Of a stretch of DNA of 64,000 bases, positions 34,193 to 45,182 are shown piece after piece. Position 1 is the stretch's first letter, and every line of letters begins with the position of its first letter. Origin of the DNA: Caldimonas caldifontis (lineage in GTDB: Bacteria > Pseudomonadota > Gammaproteobacteria > Burkholderiales > Burkholderiaceae_C). Where the stretch lies: assembly GCF_002930615.1 (NCBI RefSeq), contig NZ_PSNX01000014.1:1-64000 (forward strand). Reading direction: 5' to 3'. Made by a program: the position numbers and the translations under genes. The notes below the pieces were generated by a model. It was not told the DNA's origin. It ran no database searches and worked only from the letters and a program-made list of their open reading frames with translations.

Positions 34193-37100
34193 TTACTCGT
34201 AGACGATGCTGGCCTGGCCTTCGTGGGCATCGCGCCGCCATACGTTCAGCGCCTCGTCGCTGGGGTAAAAACGCGCCGCCTCGCCCAGATCCACCTCGCC
34301 GTAGGCTTGGGCGCGCTGAACCGCCAGGCGCACGGTGAGGCCCTGGACGAGTTCGCCCTGCTCGGTCTGCACTCGGCGGGGCGGATGGGCCTGCAGCAAC
34401 TCGCGCACCGCAATGGCCTGGCCGTTGACGGCCACGCGCAGGTAACGACCGAAACGGCAGCGCGCCGCGGCCAGGTCCCAGACCTGCTGCACGTTCAGGC
34501 GCAGGCCGCCTGAAAAGCGATCGGGCTGGACCTTGCCCTGCACGATGAGGAGTTCATCGTCCCTGAGCCAGTCGCGGTGAGCGTCGAGCAGGTCTTCGTT
34601 GGCCACGGCCTCGATGACTTCGGTCTTGTCGTCGAGCTTGAAGATCGCCACGCGGCCGCGCTGGCCGTTGACCACGCGCAGATCGCTGACGATGCCCGCG
34701 AGCAGTTGCGGCTCGCGGCTGTCGACCAGGTCGGCGATGCGCAGCCGCGCGAAGCGGCGCACTTCGGGGGCGTATTCGTCGAAGAGGTGGCCCGAGAGGT
34801 AGAAGCCGATGGCCGGCTTCTCGTGCATCAGGCGGGCCTTGATGCTCCAGGGTTCGGCGGCGACCAGCTCGGGCTCCTGGGTGGACGAGCCGTGGGCGTC
34901 GCCGAAGTCGAACAGGCCGCCCTGGTCGGCATGCGCGGCCTGGGTGTCGGCGTATTCGAAGCCCAGCGAGACGCTGGCCAGCAGGGCAGCGCGGTTGGGC
35001 TCCAGCCCATCGAAGGCACCGGCTTTGATGAGCGCCTCGACCACCCGCTTGTTGATGCGCGAGCGGTCCACACGGGCGCAGAAGTCGAAGAAGCTCTTGA
35101 ATCGTCCGCCGGCCTCGCGCGCCTGCACGATGGCCTCGATGGCGCCCTGGCCCGTGCCCTTGATGGCGCCCAGACCGTAGCGCACCGTACGCTCGCCAGT
35201 GGGCTCGAAACGGTAGGTGCCGGTGTTGACATCCGGCATCTCGAAGCGGATGCCGAAGTTCTGCACCGCGTCATCGAAGAAGATCTTGAGCTTGTCGGTG
35301 TCGTCGATCGACACGCTCATGTTGGCTGCAAAGAACTCGGCCGGGTAATGCACCTTGAGCCAGGCGGTGTGGTAGGCCAGCAGGGCATAGGCGGCGGCAT
35401 GCGACTTGTTGAAGCCATAGCCCGCGAACTTCTCCATCAGGTCGAAGATCTCGTTGGCCTTGCCGGCATCGATGCCATTCTTCGCCGCGCCCTCGGCAAA
35501 GATGACGCGGTGCTTGGCCATCTCCTCGGGCTTCTTTTTGCCCATGGCACGGCGCAGCAGGTCGGCACCACCGAGCGAGTAGCCGCCGACGATCTGGGCC
35601 ACCTGCATCACCTGCTCCTGGTAGACCATGATGCCGTAGGTCTCTTTGAGCACGCCCTCCATCAACGGATGGGGATACTCCACCGGCTCGCGCCCATGCT
35701 TGCGGGCGCAGAAGGATGGGATCAGGTCCATGGGCCCGGGGCGGTACAGCGCCACCAGCGCGATGATGTCCTCGAAGACGCTGGGCTTGGCGTCGCGCAG
35801 CATGCCCTGCATGCCGCGGGATTCCAGCTGGAACACGGCCACCGTCTTGCCTTCGGAGAGCAGCTCGTAGGAAGCCTTGTCGTCCAGCGGGATCCTGGCG
35901 AAGTCGAAGTCCTTCTGGTCAGGGTACCGCGCGACGATGAACTCCTTGGCCATCTCCAGGATGGTCAAGGTGGCCAGGCCGAGGAAGTCGAACTTCACCA
36001 GGCCGATGGCCTCGACGTCATCCTTGTCGTACTGGGAGACGGCCGAGTCGCTGCCGGGCTGCATGTACAGCGGGCAGAAGTCGGTGATCTTGCCCGGCGC
36101 AATCAGCACGCCACCGGCATGCATGCCGATGTTGCGCACCATGCCTTCGACGCGCTCGGCCAGGGCCAGCAGCTCGGCCACCTCCTCCTCGTTCTTCTCG
36201 CGCTCCTCGATCTCGGGGGCTTCCTTGCGTGCGTAGATGACCCCGCCATCGGGGTTGTCGCCGGGGCGCTTGAGCGTGACCGTCTTGCCCGGCGGCGCGG
36301 GCACGAGCTTGGCGATGCCGTCCACATGGCCATAGCCCATGCCCAGCACGCGACCCACGTCGCGCAGCGCGGCCTTGGCCGCCATGGTGCCGAAGGTGGC
36401 GATCTGAGACACGGCCTCGCGGCCGTAGCGTTCCTTCACGTAGTCGATGACACGGTCGCGGTTGGCCTGGCAGAAGTCGATGTCGAAGTCGGGCATTGAC
36501 ACCCGCTCGGGGTTGAGGAAACGCTCGAACAGCAGGTTGTAGCGCAGCGGGTCGAGATCGGTGATCTTGAGGGCGTAGGCCACGAGCGACCCCGCCCCCG
36601 AACCACGCCCCGGGCCCACCGGACAGCCATTGTTCTTGGCCCAGTTGATGAAGTCGGCCACGATAAGGAAGTAGCCCGGGAAACCCATCTTCAGGATGGT
36701 GTTGATCTCGAAGTCGAGCCGTTCCACGTAGGTGGGCCGCTGCCGATCGCGCTCGGCCCCATCGGGATAGAGATGTCGCAGACGCTCCTCCAGGCCTTCG
36801 AGCGAGACCTGGCGGAAGTACTGCTCCATCGTCAGTCCGCCCGGGATCGGGAAGTTGGGCAGCTGAGGCTTGCCCAGCACCAGGCTGAGGTTGCAGCGCT
36901 TTGCGATCTCGACCGAATTGGCCAGAGCCGAGGGAATGTCAGCAAACAGGGCCTCCATCTCGGCCTGGGTCTTGAAGTACTGCTCGCGGGTGAACCGCTT
37001 GATGCGCCGCGGGTTGGTGAGGGTCTCGCCCTCGGCGATGCACACGCGGGCTTCATGGGCCTCGAAGTCCTCCGGCGTCTGGAACTGCACCGGGTGGGTG

Positions 37101-37693
37101 GCCACCACCGGCAGCCCAAGTTCGGCCGCGAGCGGCACGGCGGCGCGCACGTGGGCCTCGTGCGTGGCGAGGCCGGCGCGCTGCAGTTCAAGGTAGAAGC
37201 GCTGTGGGAAGAGCGCCGCCAGCCGCTGCGCCGCCGCCTTGGCGCGCGGCAAGTCGCCCGCCAGCAGCGCCTGGCCGACCAGGCCCTGGTCGGCGCCCGA
37301 CAACGCGATCAGGCCGTCGCCCAGGGTCTCGAGCCACTCCCACTTCAGCCAGGCCTGGGCGCGTTGCACGTTCTGCGTCCAGCCCCGGGCCAGCAACTCG
37401 CACAGGTTCAGGTAACCCCGCGTGTCCTGGATCAGCAGCAACAGACGGCTGGGCTGGCGCTCTGCGCCACTGGCCGTGGCGGGCTCCATCCACACGTCGG
37501 CGCCAATGATCGGCTTCACCCCCGCACCGCGGGCTGCGCTGTAGAACTTGATCGCGCCAAAGAGGTTGGACAGGTCGGTGATGGCCAGGGCCGGCTGGGT
37601 GTCGGCGGCAGCGGCATCGACCAGGTCGTCGATGCGCAGGGTGCCGTCGACGACGGAAAACTCGGTGTGGGTGCGCAGGTGGATGAAGGCCAT
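34193..37693 (-). CDS. dnaE: DNA polymerase III alpha subunit
   Basis: A replicative polymerase of 1166 residues. The N-terminal PHP domain ([21 protein letters not shown]) and the polymerase core with [19 protein letters not shown] (catalytic Asp residues), [14 protein letters not shown] and [18 protein letters not shown]; the C-terminal helix-hairpin-helix and OB parts follow. ATG 37693 is preferred over 37702 because a TACAAT box (37706-37701, minus strand) overlaps the latter. It is divergent from trhO across a palindromic 27-bp spacer. Confidence 0.97.
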   Translation of the reverse strand: MAFIHLRTHTEFSVVDGTLRIDDLVDAAAADTQPALAITDLSNLFGAIKFYSAARGAGVKPIIGADVWMEPATASGAERQPSRLLLLIQDTRGYLNLCELLARGWTQNVQRAQAWLKWEWLETLGDGLIALSGADQGLVGQALLAGDLPRAKAAAQRLAALFPQRFYLELQRAGLATHEAHVRAAVPLAAELGLPVVATHPVQFQTPEDFEAHEARVCIAEGETLTNPRRIKRFTREQYFKTQAEMEALFADIPSALANSVEIAKRCNLSLVLGKPQLPNFPIPGGLTMEQYFRQVSLEGLEERLRHLYPDGAERDRQRPTYVERLDFEINTILKMGFPGYFLIVADFINWAKNNGCPVGPGRGSGAGSLVAYALKITDLDPLRYNLLFERFLNPERVSMPDFDIDFCQANRDRVIDYVKERYGREAVSQIATFGTMAAKAALRDVGRVLGMGYGHVDGIAKLVPAPPGKTVTLKRPGDNPDGGVIYARKEAPEIEEREKNEEEVAELLALAERVEGMVRNIGMHAGGVLIAPGKITDFCPLYMQPGSDSAVSQYDKDDVEAIGLVKFDFLGLATLTILEMAKEFIVARYPDQKDFDFARIPLDDKASYELLSEGKTVAVFQLESRGMQGMLRDAKPSVFEDIIALVALYRPGPMDLIPSFCARKHGREPVEYPHPLMEGVLKETYGIMVYQEQVMQVAQIVGGYSLGGADLLRRAMGKKKPEEMAKHRVIFAEGAAKNGIDAGKANEIFDLMEKFAGYGFNKSHAAAYALLAYHTAWLKVHYPAEFFAANMSVSIDDTDKLKIFFDDAVQNFGIRFEMPDVNTGTYRFEPTGERTVRYGLGAIKGTGQGAIEAIVQAREAGGRFKSFFDFCARVDRSRINKRVVEALIKAGAFDGLEPNRAALLASVSLGFEYADTQAAHADQGGLFDFGDAHGSSTQEPELVAAEPWSIKARLMHEKPAIGFYLSGHLFDEYAPEVRRFARLRIADLVDSREPQLLAGIVSDLRVVNGQRGRVAIFKLDDKTEVIEAVANEDLLDAHRDWLRDDELLIVQGKVQPDRFSGGLRLNVQQVWDLAAARCRFGRYLRVAVNGQAIAVRELLQAHPPRRVQTEQGELVQGLTVRLAVQRAQAYGEVDLGEAARFYPSDEALNVWRRDAHEGQASIVYE

Positions 37694-37700
37694 GCGGATC

Positions 37701-37727
37701 ATTGTAGGCAGCCGCCCTGCCTACAAT
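37701..37727. promoter_or_regulatory. Palindrome with two facing -10-like boxes (dnaE/trhO)
   Basis: ATTGTAGGCAG (37701-37711) and CTGCCTACAAT (37717-37727) are perfect 11-bp arms around CCGCC. Each strand reads TACAAT 7-9 nt before the start codon of the gene it serves (dnaE minus, trhO plus). Confidence 0.6.
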
Positions 37728-37736
37728 CACGGTCCC

Positions 37737-38474
37737 GTGAGCCCGTATCTGAACATCTCGGCGTATCTTTTCGTCTCGATCAGCGACTGCGAGCGCCTGC
37801 GCGAGAGCATCCGCTCACGTGCCGACGCGCTGGGCTTGCGCGGCACCGTGTTGCTGGCCGAGGAAGGTCTCAACCTCTTTCTCGCCGGAGAGGCACACGC
37901 CGTGCGCGGCTTCGTCGGCTGGCTGCGCACCGACCCCCGCTTCGCCGCGCTGGAGCCCAAGGAAAGCTGGTCGGACGCCGTGCCCTTCCAGCGGCTGAAG
38001 GTGAAGGTCAAGCGCGAGATCATCCGCATGAACCACCCGGCCATCCGGCCGCAGCAAGGCCGCGCGCCGGCGGTGGATGCCGTCACCCTCGCGCGCTGGC
38101 TGGACGAGGGTCAGGATGACGAGGGCCGCCCGGTGGTGATGCTGGACACGCGCAATGCCTTCGAGGTGGACCATGGCAGTTTCGACGGAGCCATCGACTG
38201 GCGGCTGGAGAAGTTCAGCGACTTTCCCGCCGCGGTCCAGACTCATCGGGACGAGCTTGCCGGCAAGACGGTGGTGAGCTTCTGCACCGGCGGCATCCGC
38301 TGCGAGAAGGCGGCGATCTACCTGCGCGAGGCCGGGCTCGATCACGTCTACCAGCTCGACGGCGGCATCCTGAAGTACTTCGAGCTCACCGGCGCTCGTC
38401 ACTATCGCGGCGGCTGCTTCGTCTTCGACGAGCGCGAGGTCCTGACGCCCGATCTGGCGCCGCTCAGGACCTGA
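37737..38474 (+). CDS. trhO: TrhO: rhodanese-type tRNA uridine hydroxylase
   Basis: A 245-residue protein of the YceA/TrhO family, which hydroxylates U34 in tRNA using oxygen. [17 protein letters not shown] is the family beginning, [13 protein letters not shown] follows, and the C-terminal rhodanese domain has [19 protein letters not shown] with the Cys of the active loop. Start is GTG 37737, 9 nt after TACAAT and without a ribosome binding site. The gene's end overlaps the DUF599 gene by 11 nt (convergent). Confidence 0.9.
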   Translation: MSPYLNISAYLFVSISDCERLRESIRSRADALGLRGTVLLAEEGLNLFLAGEAHAVRGFVGWLRTDPRFAALEPKESWSDAVPFQRLKVKVKREIIRMNHPAIRPQQGRAPAVDAVTLARWLDEGQDDEGRPVVMLDTRNAFEVDHGSFDGAIDWRLEKFSDFPAAVQTHRDELAGKTVVSFCTGGIRCEKAAIYLREAGLDHVYQLDGGILKYFELTGARHYRGGCFVFDEREVLTPDLAPLRT

Positions 38475-39171
38475 GCACCTCCAGGACTTCCGAGCGGAAC
38501 TCTCGCGTGTAGAGCACCCAGATCACACCCGCGGTCAGCACCGCGAACGCCAGCGGCGAGAAGAACCACCCGATCAGCGCGAAGGCCATGTAGTAGGCAC
38601 GCAGGCCATCGTTGAAGGTCTCGGCCGCCAGACCGACGACGCGTCCGGCCCGCTCGGCAAAGTCATCGCGTGAGGCCTCACCCCGTTCGAACACGCGAAA
38701 GTCCGGTGCCGAGGCGATCATCAGCGCCCCGAAGGTGTATTGCCGCAGCGACCAGGTGAAGCGGAAGAAGGCGAACACGAAGACGCCGGTGAGCACCAGC
38801 ACCTTGAGGTCGAAGACCAGCACCGAGGTGCGCGCGGCAAAGGGGATCTCGGCCACCAGCTCGGTGGCCTTCTCGCTGGTGCCGAGCACCGCCAGCAGAC
38901 CCCCGATGATCAGGATGGTCGTGGACGCAAAGAAGGAAGGGCTGCTGGACAGGCTCTGGATCACGATGCCATCGATCACGCGTACGTCGCGGTGTGTGGT
39001 CTGCAGCATCCACTGCCGGCGCAGCTGGTTGGTCACGCCGAGCACCGTCATCTCGGTCTGGCCGCGGTGGCGAGCAAACAGGGCGTAGGCCACCCAGGCC
39101 GCGAAGAACCAGCTGAGGGCCAGCCAGTCGGTCCAGGGCAGCAGGGTGATGATCTTGAGTGCGGCGTCCAT
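38464..39171 (-). CDS. DUF599 membrane protein
   Basis: A 235-residue inner-membrane protein with about four transmembrane helices ([76 protein letters not shown]). The [14 protein letters not shown] stretch and the central [13 protein letters not shown] are seen in the DUF599 family. Function unknown. ATG 39171; the longer open frame to 39426 lies in the pirin gene. Confidence 0.8.
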   Translation of the reverse strand: MDAALKIITLLPWTDWLALSWFFAAWVAYALFARHRGQTEMTVLGVTNQLRRQWMLQTTHRDVRVIDGIVIQSLSSSPSFFASTTILIIGGLLAVLGTSEKATELVAEIPFAARTSVLVFDLKVLVLTGVFVFAFFRFTWSLRQYTFGALMIASAPDFRVFERGEASRDDFAERAGRVVGLAAETFNDGLRAYYMAFALIGWFFSPLAFAVLTAGVIWVLYTREFRSEVLEVLRS

Positions 39172-39208
39172 GGGCGGCACTGTAGCCCAGGGGCGCCGTC
39201 CGCCCCAC

Positions 39209-39910
39209 TCAGGGCGCCAGATCGAAGACGATGACCTCGGCCTGCCGGCCCTGCTCGACCACAAGCCGCGGCTCGGCCGCCAGCTTGGCAGCATCACCGG
39301 CCACCAGGCGCTGGCCGTTGACCTGCACCTCGCCGCGCGCCACGTGCACATAGGCCAGGCGCTTCGGGTCGAGCGCCAGCTCGGCGCGCTCCTCGCCGTC
39401 GAAGAGGCCCACGTACATCGCCGCATCGGCGTTCAGCTTCACCGAACCCTCGCGTGCGTCGGGCGAGGCCACCAGGCGCAGCCGGCCGCGCTTGTCCTCG
39501 GCCGGGAACATCTTCTGCTCGTAGCCCGGGTCGATGCCGCGCTCGTCGGGCAGGATCCAGATCTGCAGGAAATGAGTGGTGGCGGCTGGGGCGTGGTTGT
39601 ATTCGCTGTGCAGGATGCCGCGGCCGGCACTCATGCGCTGCACCTCGCCCGGGCGGATGGCCGCGCCGTTGCCGATGCTGTCCTTGTGGGCGAGCTCACC
39701 TTCGAGCACATAGGAGATGATCTCCATGTCACGGTGCCCATGGGTGGCGAAGCCCGTGCCCGGCGCGATGCGGTCTTCATTGATCACGCGCAGGTTGCCA
39801 AACCCCATGTGGGCGGGGTCGTAGTAGTCGGCAAACGAGAAGCTGTGATAGCTGTTGAGCCAGCCGTGGTCGGCATGGCCGCGCTCGGCCGACTTGCGCA
39901 GAGTGATCAT
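39209..39910 (-). CDS. Pirin-family protein (quercetin dioxygenase-like)
   Basis: A 233-residue bicupin of the pirin/YhhW type. FATHGHRDMEIISYVLEGELAHKDS holds the metal-binding His residues and Glu, then MSAGRGILHSEYN is the next conserved block. The C-terminal half carries the second cupin fold without full metal motif. Divergent from a LysR-type regulator, as is often seen for pirin genes in Burkholderiales. Relatives oxidise quercetin, but substrate here is unknown. Confidence 0.9.
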   Translation of the reverse strand: MITLRKSAERGHADHGWLNSYHSFSFADYYDPAHMGFGNLRVINEDRIAPGTGFATHGHRDMEIISYVLEGELAHKDSIGNGAAIRPGEVQRMSAGRGILHSEYNHAPAATTHFLQIWILPDERGIDPGYEQKMFPAEDKRGRLRLVASPDAREGSVKLNADAAMYVGLFDGEERAELALDPKRLAYVHVARGEVQVNGQRLVAGDAAKLAAEPRLVVEQGRQAEVIVFDLAP

Positions 39911-40021
39911 GGAGAACTCCTTTCTTCACTGCCGGTGTTTCTGAATTGTGGGGACGGGCCACGCCTCATCGAGCGCCCGGCCTTGATGGCATCATTCGAA
40001 GCATTTGAACCCCTCCTGCCC

Positions 40022-41011
40022 ATGAGCGAACGCCGCAACGTCCTCACCCCCGAAGCGCTGGCCATGGTCGATGTGATCGCACGCACCGGCAGCTTTGCTG
40101 CGGCGGCGCGCGAGCTGGGCAAGGTGCCCTCGGCGCTGACGTACAGCGTGCGCCAGCTGGAGGAGGCACTGGATGTGCTGCTCTTCGACCGCCGCTCGCG
40201 CCAGGCCCAGCTCACCGCCGCGGGCCAGGAGCTGCTCACCGAAGGCCGGCGCTTGCTGCAGGAGATGGACGCCGTGGCCAACCGCGTGCGCCGCGTCGCC
40301 TCGGGGTGGGAGACGCAGCTGAGCATCGCCGTGGACAGCATCCTGTCCAGCCTCACGGTCTTCGAGTTGTGCGAAGCCTTCTATGCCTTGAATCCGCCCG
40401 GCGGGCCCGGCACGCGCCTGCGCCTGCGCAGCGAGGTGCTGGCGGGCACCTGGGAAGCCCTGGTTCACGGCCAGGCCGACCTGGCGCTGGGCGTGGCGGG
40501 CGAGCCCTCGCCGGTAGCCGGCATCGCCATCCAGCCTCTGGGCGAACTGATGATGGACTTCGTCGTGGCGCCGCACCACCCCCTGGCACGCGAAACCGAA
40601 CCCCTCAGCGACACCGTGCTGGAGCGCCATCGCGCGGTGGCCGTGGCCGACACGGCCCAGCGGCTGGCCCCCATCACGATGAACCTGCTGCCCGGCCAGG
40701 ACGTGCTCACCGTGCCCAGCGTGCCTGCCAAGCTCGAGGCCATCCTGCGGGGCCTGGGCTGCGGCTTCCTGCCGCGCGGCCTGGTGCGCCCCCATGCCGA
40801 GGTGGGCCGCCTGGTGGTGAAGGCCGTGGCGCGGCCGCGTTCGGCCGGGCGCATGCACTACGCCTGGCGCTGCCCGCCCGGCAACGGCAGCAACCCTGCC
40901 AACCGCCAGGGCCTGGGCCAGGCGCTGCAATGGTGGCTGGAGCAGATCGACCGGCCCGCCACGCGCAACGCCCTGCTGGAGCGCCACAGCGGCGGGCCGA
41001 CGCTGGCATGA
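40022..41011 (+). CDS. LysR-family transcriptional regulator
   Basis: A 329-residue LysR regulator. [50 protein letters not shown] is the winged-helix DNA-binding domain; the rest is the periplasmic-binding-protein-like effector part. The beginning is close to the regulators next to pirin genes; control of the divergent pirin at 39910 is likely. ATG 40022 ([14 protein letters not shown]) is preferred to the ATG 39986; both are in frame. The last TGA overlaps the gluQ start. Confidence 0.9.
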   Translation: MSERRNVLTPEALAMVDVIARTGSFAAAARELGKVPSALTYSVRQLEEALDVLLFDRRSRQAQLTAAGQELLTEGRRLLQEMDAVANRVRRVASGWETQLSIAVDSILSSLTVFELCEAFYALNPPGGPGTRLRLRSEVLAGTWEALVHGQADLALGVAGEPSPVAGIAIQPLGELMMDFVVAPHHPLARETEPLSDTVLERHRAVAVADTAQRLAPITMNLLPGQDVLTVPSVPAKLEAILRGLGCGFLPRGLVRPHAEVGRLVVKAVARPRSAGRMHYAWRCPPGNGSNPANRQGLGQALQWWLEQIDRPATRNALLERHSGGPTLA

Positions 41012-41895
41012 GCGCCCCCTATGTCGGGCGCTTCGCGCCCTCCCCCACCGGCCCCTTGCATGCCGGGTCCCTGGTGGCCGCCCTGGCCAGCTGGCTCGAT
41101 GCCCGTGCCCAAGGCGGACGCTGGCTGGTGCGCATTGAGGACGTCGACCCCCCCCGCTGTGTGCCCGGCGCCGACCGGCTCATCCTCGATCAACTGGCCC
41201 GCTGCGGCCTCGTGCCCGACGAGCCCCCGGTGTGGCAATCGCAGCGTGCAGCCTTGTACGCCCAGGCACTGGAGCGGCTGAAGGCCGCAGGCTGGGCCTA
41301 TCCCTGCGCTTGCAGCCGCAAGGACATCGACGCCGCGCTGGCCGCCCGAGGGATCGTACACGAGCGCCATGGCGAGCGGGTCTACCCCGGCACCTGCCGC
41401 GCCGGCCTCGCCGGCAGGCCCGCACGCGCCTGGCGGGTGCGCACGGTCGACGCCGACCACCACCTGATTGCAATCGACTGGACCGACCGCCGCCTGGGCC
41501 GGCAGCACCAGGACCTGAGCGCCACCGTGGGCGACTTCGTGCTCAAGCGCGCCGACGGTCTGTGGGCCTACCAGCTGGCCGTCGTGGTGGACGATGGCGA
41601 ACAGGGCATCACCGACATCGTGCGCGGCGAAGACCTGGCGGACAACACTGCGCGCCAGATCCATCTGCAGCGCCTGCTGGGGCTGCCCACGCCGCGCTAC
41701 CTGCACACGCCTCTGGTGCTCGACGCCCAGGGCGAGAAGCTTTCGAAGCAGACCGGCGCACCGGCGCTGGACACGCGTGATCCAGCGGCCGCCGTGCGCG
41801 CGGCCGCCTCGGTGCTGGGCCTGCAGGCCGACGCTGGCGACCTTGGCGATGTGCTGGCCGCGCTGGTGGCGGGCTGGCGCGCGCGCTGGCTGTGA
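41008..41895 (+). CDS. gluQ: Glutamyl-Q tRNA(Asp) synthetase
   Basis: A 295-residue GluQ-RS, which puts glutamate on the queuosine of tRNA-Asp. [28 protein letters not shown] has the HIGH-type motif, [11 protein letters not shown] the zinc Cys residues with CR of YPGTCR, and EKLSKQTG the KMSKS-like loop. It lacks the anticodon-binding domain of full GluRS, and is the right size. ATG 41008 overlaps the LysR stop (ATGA). Confidence 0.93.
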   Translation: MSAPYVGRFAPSPTGPLHAGSLVAALASWLDARAQGGRWLVRIEDVDPPRCVPGADRLILDQLARCGLVPDEPPVWQSQRAALYAQALERLKAAGWAYPCACSRKDIDAALAARGIVHERHGERVYPGTCRAGLAGRPARAWRVRTVDADHHLIAIDWTDRRLGRQHQDLSATVGDFVLKRADGLWAYQLAVVVDDGEQGITDIVRGEDLADNTARQIHLQRLLGLPTPRYLHTPLVLDAQGEKLSKQTGAPALDTRDPAAAVRAAASVLGLQADAGDLGDVLAALVAGWRARWL

Positions 41896-41921
41896 CACAC
41901 TCCCGCGCAGGAGACAAGAGC

Positions 41922-42623
41922 ATGCGCATCCTGCTGGTGGAGGACGAGCCCGAACTGGCCCGCTGGCTGGCCAAGACCCTGGCGCGGCACGCCGGCATCG
42001 TGGTGGACTGGGCCGACGACGGCGCGCTGGCCGACCGGCGCCTGGCCACCGAAGACTTCGATGCGGTGGTGCTCGACCTGGGCCTGCCGGGCCTGGATGG
42101 CCACGGCGTGATCGCCCGCATGCGCGAGCGCGACGACCGCACCCCGGTGCTGGTGCTTACCGCGCGCGATTCGCTCACCGAACGCGTGGGCACCCTGCAC
42201 GAAGGCGCCGACGATTTCCTGCCCAAGCCCTTCATGGTGGAGGAACTCGAAGCCCGCCTGCTGGCCCTGGTGCGCCGCGCTCGCGGCAAGGAACACCCAC
42301 GCCTGGCCTGTGGCCCGCTGCAGTTCGACACCGCCAGCCAGCGCTTCACCGTGGGCGGCGAGCCGCTGACCCTGTCGCCACGCGAGCACGCGGTGCTGCG
42401 CGCGCTGATCCAGAAGAGCGGCGAGCCGATGAACAAACAGCAGATCCTCGACCGCGTCTTTCCGGGCGAGGCCGATGTCAACCTCGAAGCCATCGAGGTC
42501 TATGTGCACCGCCTGCGCAAGAAGCTCGGCGGCACCGGCGTGCAGATCGTCACCCTGCGCGGCCTGGGCTATTGCCTCGAAGCCATCGAACCGGGTGACT
42601 CGATGGCCTCCCCCATCGCATGA
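41922..42623 (+). CDS. tctD: TctD-type response regulator
   Basis: A 233-residue OmpR-family regulator. MRILLVEDEPELARWLAKTL starts the receiver domain; Asp 52 in VVLDLGLPGLDG is the phosphorylation site; LTARDS and LPKPFMVEEL complete it. The C-terminal winged helix (LTLSPREHAVLRALI; VYVHRLRKKL) binds DNA. AGGAG precedes ATG 41922 by 9 nt. The kinase gene follows with a 4-nt overlap, then tctCBA, so control of tricarboxylate transport is likely. Confidence 0.92.
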   Translation: MRILLVEDEPELARWLAKTLARHAGIVVDWADDGALADRRLATEDFDAVVLDLGLPGLDGHGVIARMRERDDRTPVLVLTARDSLTERVGTLHEGADDFLPKPFMVEELEARLLALVRRARGKEHPRLACGPLQFDTASQRFTVGGEPLTLSPREHAVLRALIQKSGEPMNKQQILDRVFPGEADVNLEAIEVYVHRLRKKLGGTGVQIVTLRGLGYCLEAIEPGDSMASPIA

Positions 42624-44062
42624 AGCGCGTGCGCAGCCTCAAGTCGGCCCTGCTGTGGTGGCTGCTGCCGGGTCTGGTGCTGATCATGGGTGGCACGCTA
42701 TGGTTTTCCAACCAGCTGCTGCGCGACCAGGTCGATCTGGCCTATGACCGCGCGCTCGCGGGGGCCCTGCGGGCGATCGATCTCAACACCTCCACGATCA
42801 GCGGCGGTCTGTCGGTGGAGCAGCCCTTCCTGCTGCTGGAGTTCTTCGAGCTGACCACCAACGCGCGCGTCTACTTCCGCGTGTCCACCGAAGACGGCCT
42901 GGCCGAGATCGGCAGCCCCTTCCTGCCCCTGCCGTCGCAGCCCCTGGTGTCGGGGCAGCCCCAGTTCTACTACGCTCAGCACGAGGAAACCCCCGTGCGT
43001 GTGGCGGCCCTGGCCCGGCCGGCCGATCCGCCGCTGCCCAGCGATCCACACGGCCGCATCGTCGTGCAAGTGGCGGAGAGCCTGGGCACACGCGAGGTCT
43101 TCCTCGACCAGGTGCTGCGCCGCTCCATCGAACGCGATGCCCTGGGCATCGTCATGAGCGTGGTGCTGCTCGTCACGGGCATCGTGATCACGCTGCGCCC
43201 GCTCACACGCCTGCGCGATGAGCTCGAATCGCGCCCCGCCGACGACCTGCGCCCCATCGACGACACCGATCTGCCCTCGGAGGTGCGTCCGCTGGTGGCT
43301 GCGGTGAACCGGCACATGGCCCGCTATGCCGAGATGGCGCGCACCCAGCGCCAGTTCCTCGACGATGCCTCTCACCAGTTGCGCACCCCCCTGAGCGTGC
43401 TGCGCACGCAGGTGGACTTTGCCCTGCGCGAGACCGAACCCGCCGAGGTGCGCCGCGCTCTGCAGGCCATGCACGAGGGCCTGGACCGTGCCGTGCGCAT
43501 GGCCAACCAGATGCTCGCCCTCGCACGCGCCCGCGACGCCTCGCTGGCCGAAGGTGGGCTGGTGACCGAGCCCGTGGACCTGGTGGAGCTGGCCCAGGGC
43601 GTGGCCCGCCAGCTCCTGCCCAACGCACGCGCCAAGCGGCTCGACTTCGGCGTGGAGGCCCCCTCGTCGCCCCTGCCACTGCAAGGCAGCGAGTGGCTGC
43701 TGCGCGAGGCGCTGCTCAACCTGGTGGACAACGCGATCCGCTACACGCCCGCCGGCGGCGCCGTGACGGTACGGGTGCTGAGCGACGAGCGCCACGCCCT
43801 GCTGCAGGTGGAAGACCAGGGGCCCGGCATGAGTGCCCACGACATCGAGCGCGCCGGCGTGCGCTTCCGGCGCGGCGAGGCCGGTAAGCAGCAGGCCGGC
43901 GCCGGGCTGGGCCTGGCCATCGTGCACACCATCGCGCAGATGCACGGCGCGGCGCTGCGGCTGGAAACGCGTGACCCGCCCCCCGGTCTGTGCGCGACCC
44001 TGGTGTTTCCCCTAGGCCCTGCCCCGCGAGCTGAAAGCCAGCCGAAAGCCGGGGCTTCGTAG
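42620..44062 (+). CDS. tctE: TctE-type sensor histidine kinase
   Basis: A 480-residue kinase. Transmembrane helices at about 12-30 and 173-192 enclose a periplasmic sensor (about 140 aa, DUF-like, TctE group). His 252 in DDASHQLRTPLSVL is the phosphorylation site; NLVDNAIRYTP, DQGPGMS and AGLGLAIVHT are the ATP-binding N, G1 and G2 boxes. ATG overlaps the regulator stop (ATGA). TctE senses tricarboxylates in relatives; here this is inferred from the next operon. Confidence 0.93.
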   Translation: MKRVRSLKSALLWWLLPGLVLIMGGTLWFSNQLLRDQVDLAYDRALAGALRAIDLNTSTISGGLSVEQPFLLLEFFELTTNARVYFRVSTEDGLAEIGSPFLPLPSQPLVSGQPQFYYAQHEETPVRVAALARPADPPLPSDPHGRIVVQVAESLGTREVFLDQVLRRSIERDALGIVMSVVLLVTGIVITLRPLTRLRDELESRPADDLRPIDDTDLPSEVRPLVAAVNRHMARYAEMARTQRQFLDDASHQLRTPLSVLRTQVDFALRETEPAEVRRALQAMHEGLDRAVRMANQMLALARARDASLAEGGLVTEPVDLVELAQGVARQLLPNARAKRLDFGVEAPSSPLPLQGSEWLLREALLNLVDNAIRYTPAGGAVTVRVLSDERHALLQVEDQGPGMSAHDIERAGVRFRRGEAGKQQAGAGLGLAIVHTIAQMHGAALRLETRDPPPGLCATLVFPLGPAPRAESQPKAGAS

Positions 44063-44123
44063 CCTTGGTCTGTCCGCCGCGGCCTGTGCCGGCCGCACCA
44101 TCCACACTCACAGGAGACAGACC

Positions 44124-45110
44124 ATGACCTCTCGCCTTCGACTGGCTGCAGCAGCCATGCTGGCCACCACCGCCCTGAGCTTTGGCCCTGCCGCCCTGGC
44201 CGAACCTGCCCGCCCCGAGTGCGTGGCCCCGGCCCAGCCCGGCGGCGGCTTCGACCTGACCTGTCGGCTGGCCCAGACGGCCCTCACTGACAGCGGCGCG
44301 CTCAAGGCCCCCCTGCGCATCTCGTACATGCCCGGGGGCGTGGGTGCCGTGGCCTACAACAACATCATCACCCAGCGCCCGGGAGAAGCCGGCACCATCG
44401 TGGCTTTCTCAGGCGGCTCGCTGCTGAACCTGGCCCAAGGCAAGTTCGGGAAGTACAGCGTGGACGATGTGCGCTGGCTGGCCGCTGTGGGCGCCGATTA
44501 CGGCGTGGCCATGGTGCGTGAAGACTCGCCCTACAAAGACCTCAAGGGTCTGATGGCCGCCTTGAAGGAAGACCCCAGCAAGATCGTGCTGGGCGGGGGC
44601 GGCTCCGTGGGCAGCCAGGACTGGATGAAGGCCGCCCTCACGGCCAAGGCTGCGGGCGTGGACTACAAGCGCATGCGCTATGTGGCCTTCGAAGGCGGCG
44701 GCGAAGTGCTCACCGCCTTGCGCGGCGGACACATCCAGGTCCAGATGGGCGATGCCTCGGAAGCTGCTCAAGCCCTCGAAAGCGGTGCGCCCGTGCGCGT
44801 GCTCGCGGTGTACAGCAAGAAGCGCCTGCCCGGACGACTGTCGAGCGCTCCCACGGCCATCGAGCAGGGCTTCGAGATCGACTGGCCCATCATCCGCGGC
44901 TTCTACGTCGGGCCGAAGGTGTCAGACGCCGACTACCAGTGGTGGGTGAGTGCCTTCAGCAAGGCCATGTCGGCACCGGGCTATGCCGCACTCCAGCAGC
45001 AACGCGGACTCTTCCCCTTCGACATGGTGGGCGCCGAGCTCGACCGCTTCGTGAAGGAGCGCACCAAAGCCTACGGTGAACTGGTCACCGCCTTCGGGTT
45101 GGTCAAGTAA
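44124..45110 (+). CDS. tctC: Tripartite tricarboxylate transporter, periplasmic-binding protein (Bug/TctC)
   Basis: A 328-residue solute-binding protein with signal peptide (MTSRLRLAAAAMLATTALSFGPAALA). The Bug fold signature PGGGFDLTCRLAQTAL and MPGGVGAVAYNNII are present, and RGFYVGPKVSDADYQWWV is near the end. It catches a carboxylate such as citrate in the periplasm and delivers it to TctA/TctB. AGGAGACAGACC precedes ATG 44124. Followed by tctB and tctA. Confidence 0.92.
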   Translation: MTSRLRLAAAAMLATTALSFGPAALAEPARPECVAPAQPGGGFDLTCRLAQTALTDSGALKAPLRISYMPGGVGAVAYNNIITQRPGEAGTIVAFSGGSLLNLAQGKFGKYSVDDVRWLAAVGADYGVAMVREDSPYKDLKGLMAALKEDPSKIVLGGGGSVGSQDWMKAALTAKAAGVDYKRMRYVAFEGGGEVLTALRGGHIQVQMGDASEAAQALESGAPVRVLAVYSKKRLPGRLSSAPTAIEQGFEIDWPIIRGFYVGPKVSDADYQWWVSAFSKAMSAPGYAALQQQRGLFPFDMVGAELDRFVKERTKAYGELVTAFGLVK

Positions 45111-45182
45111 GCCACCCCACCTGACGCCGAGCCCGCCCGCGCGGGATCGGCGCACGTCCCCCTGTCGTCACGGGAGCCTTCC

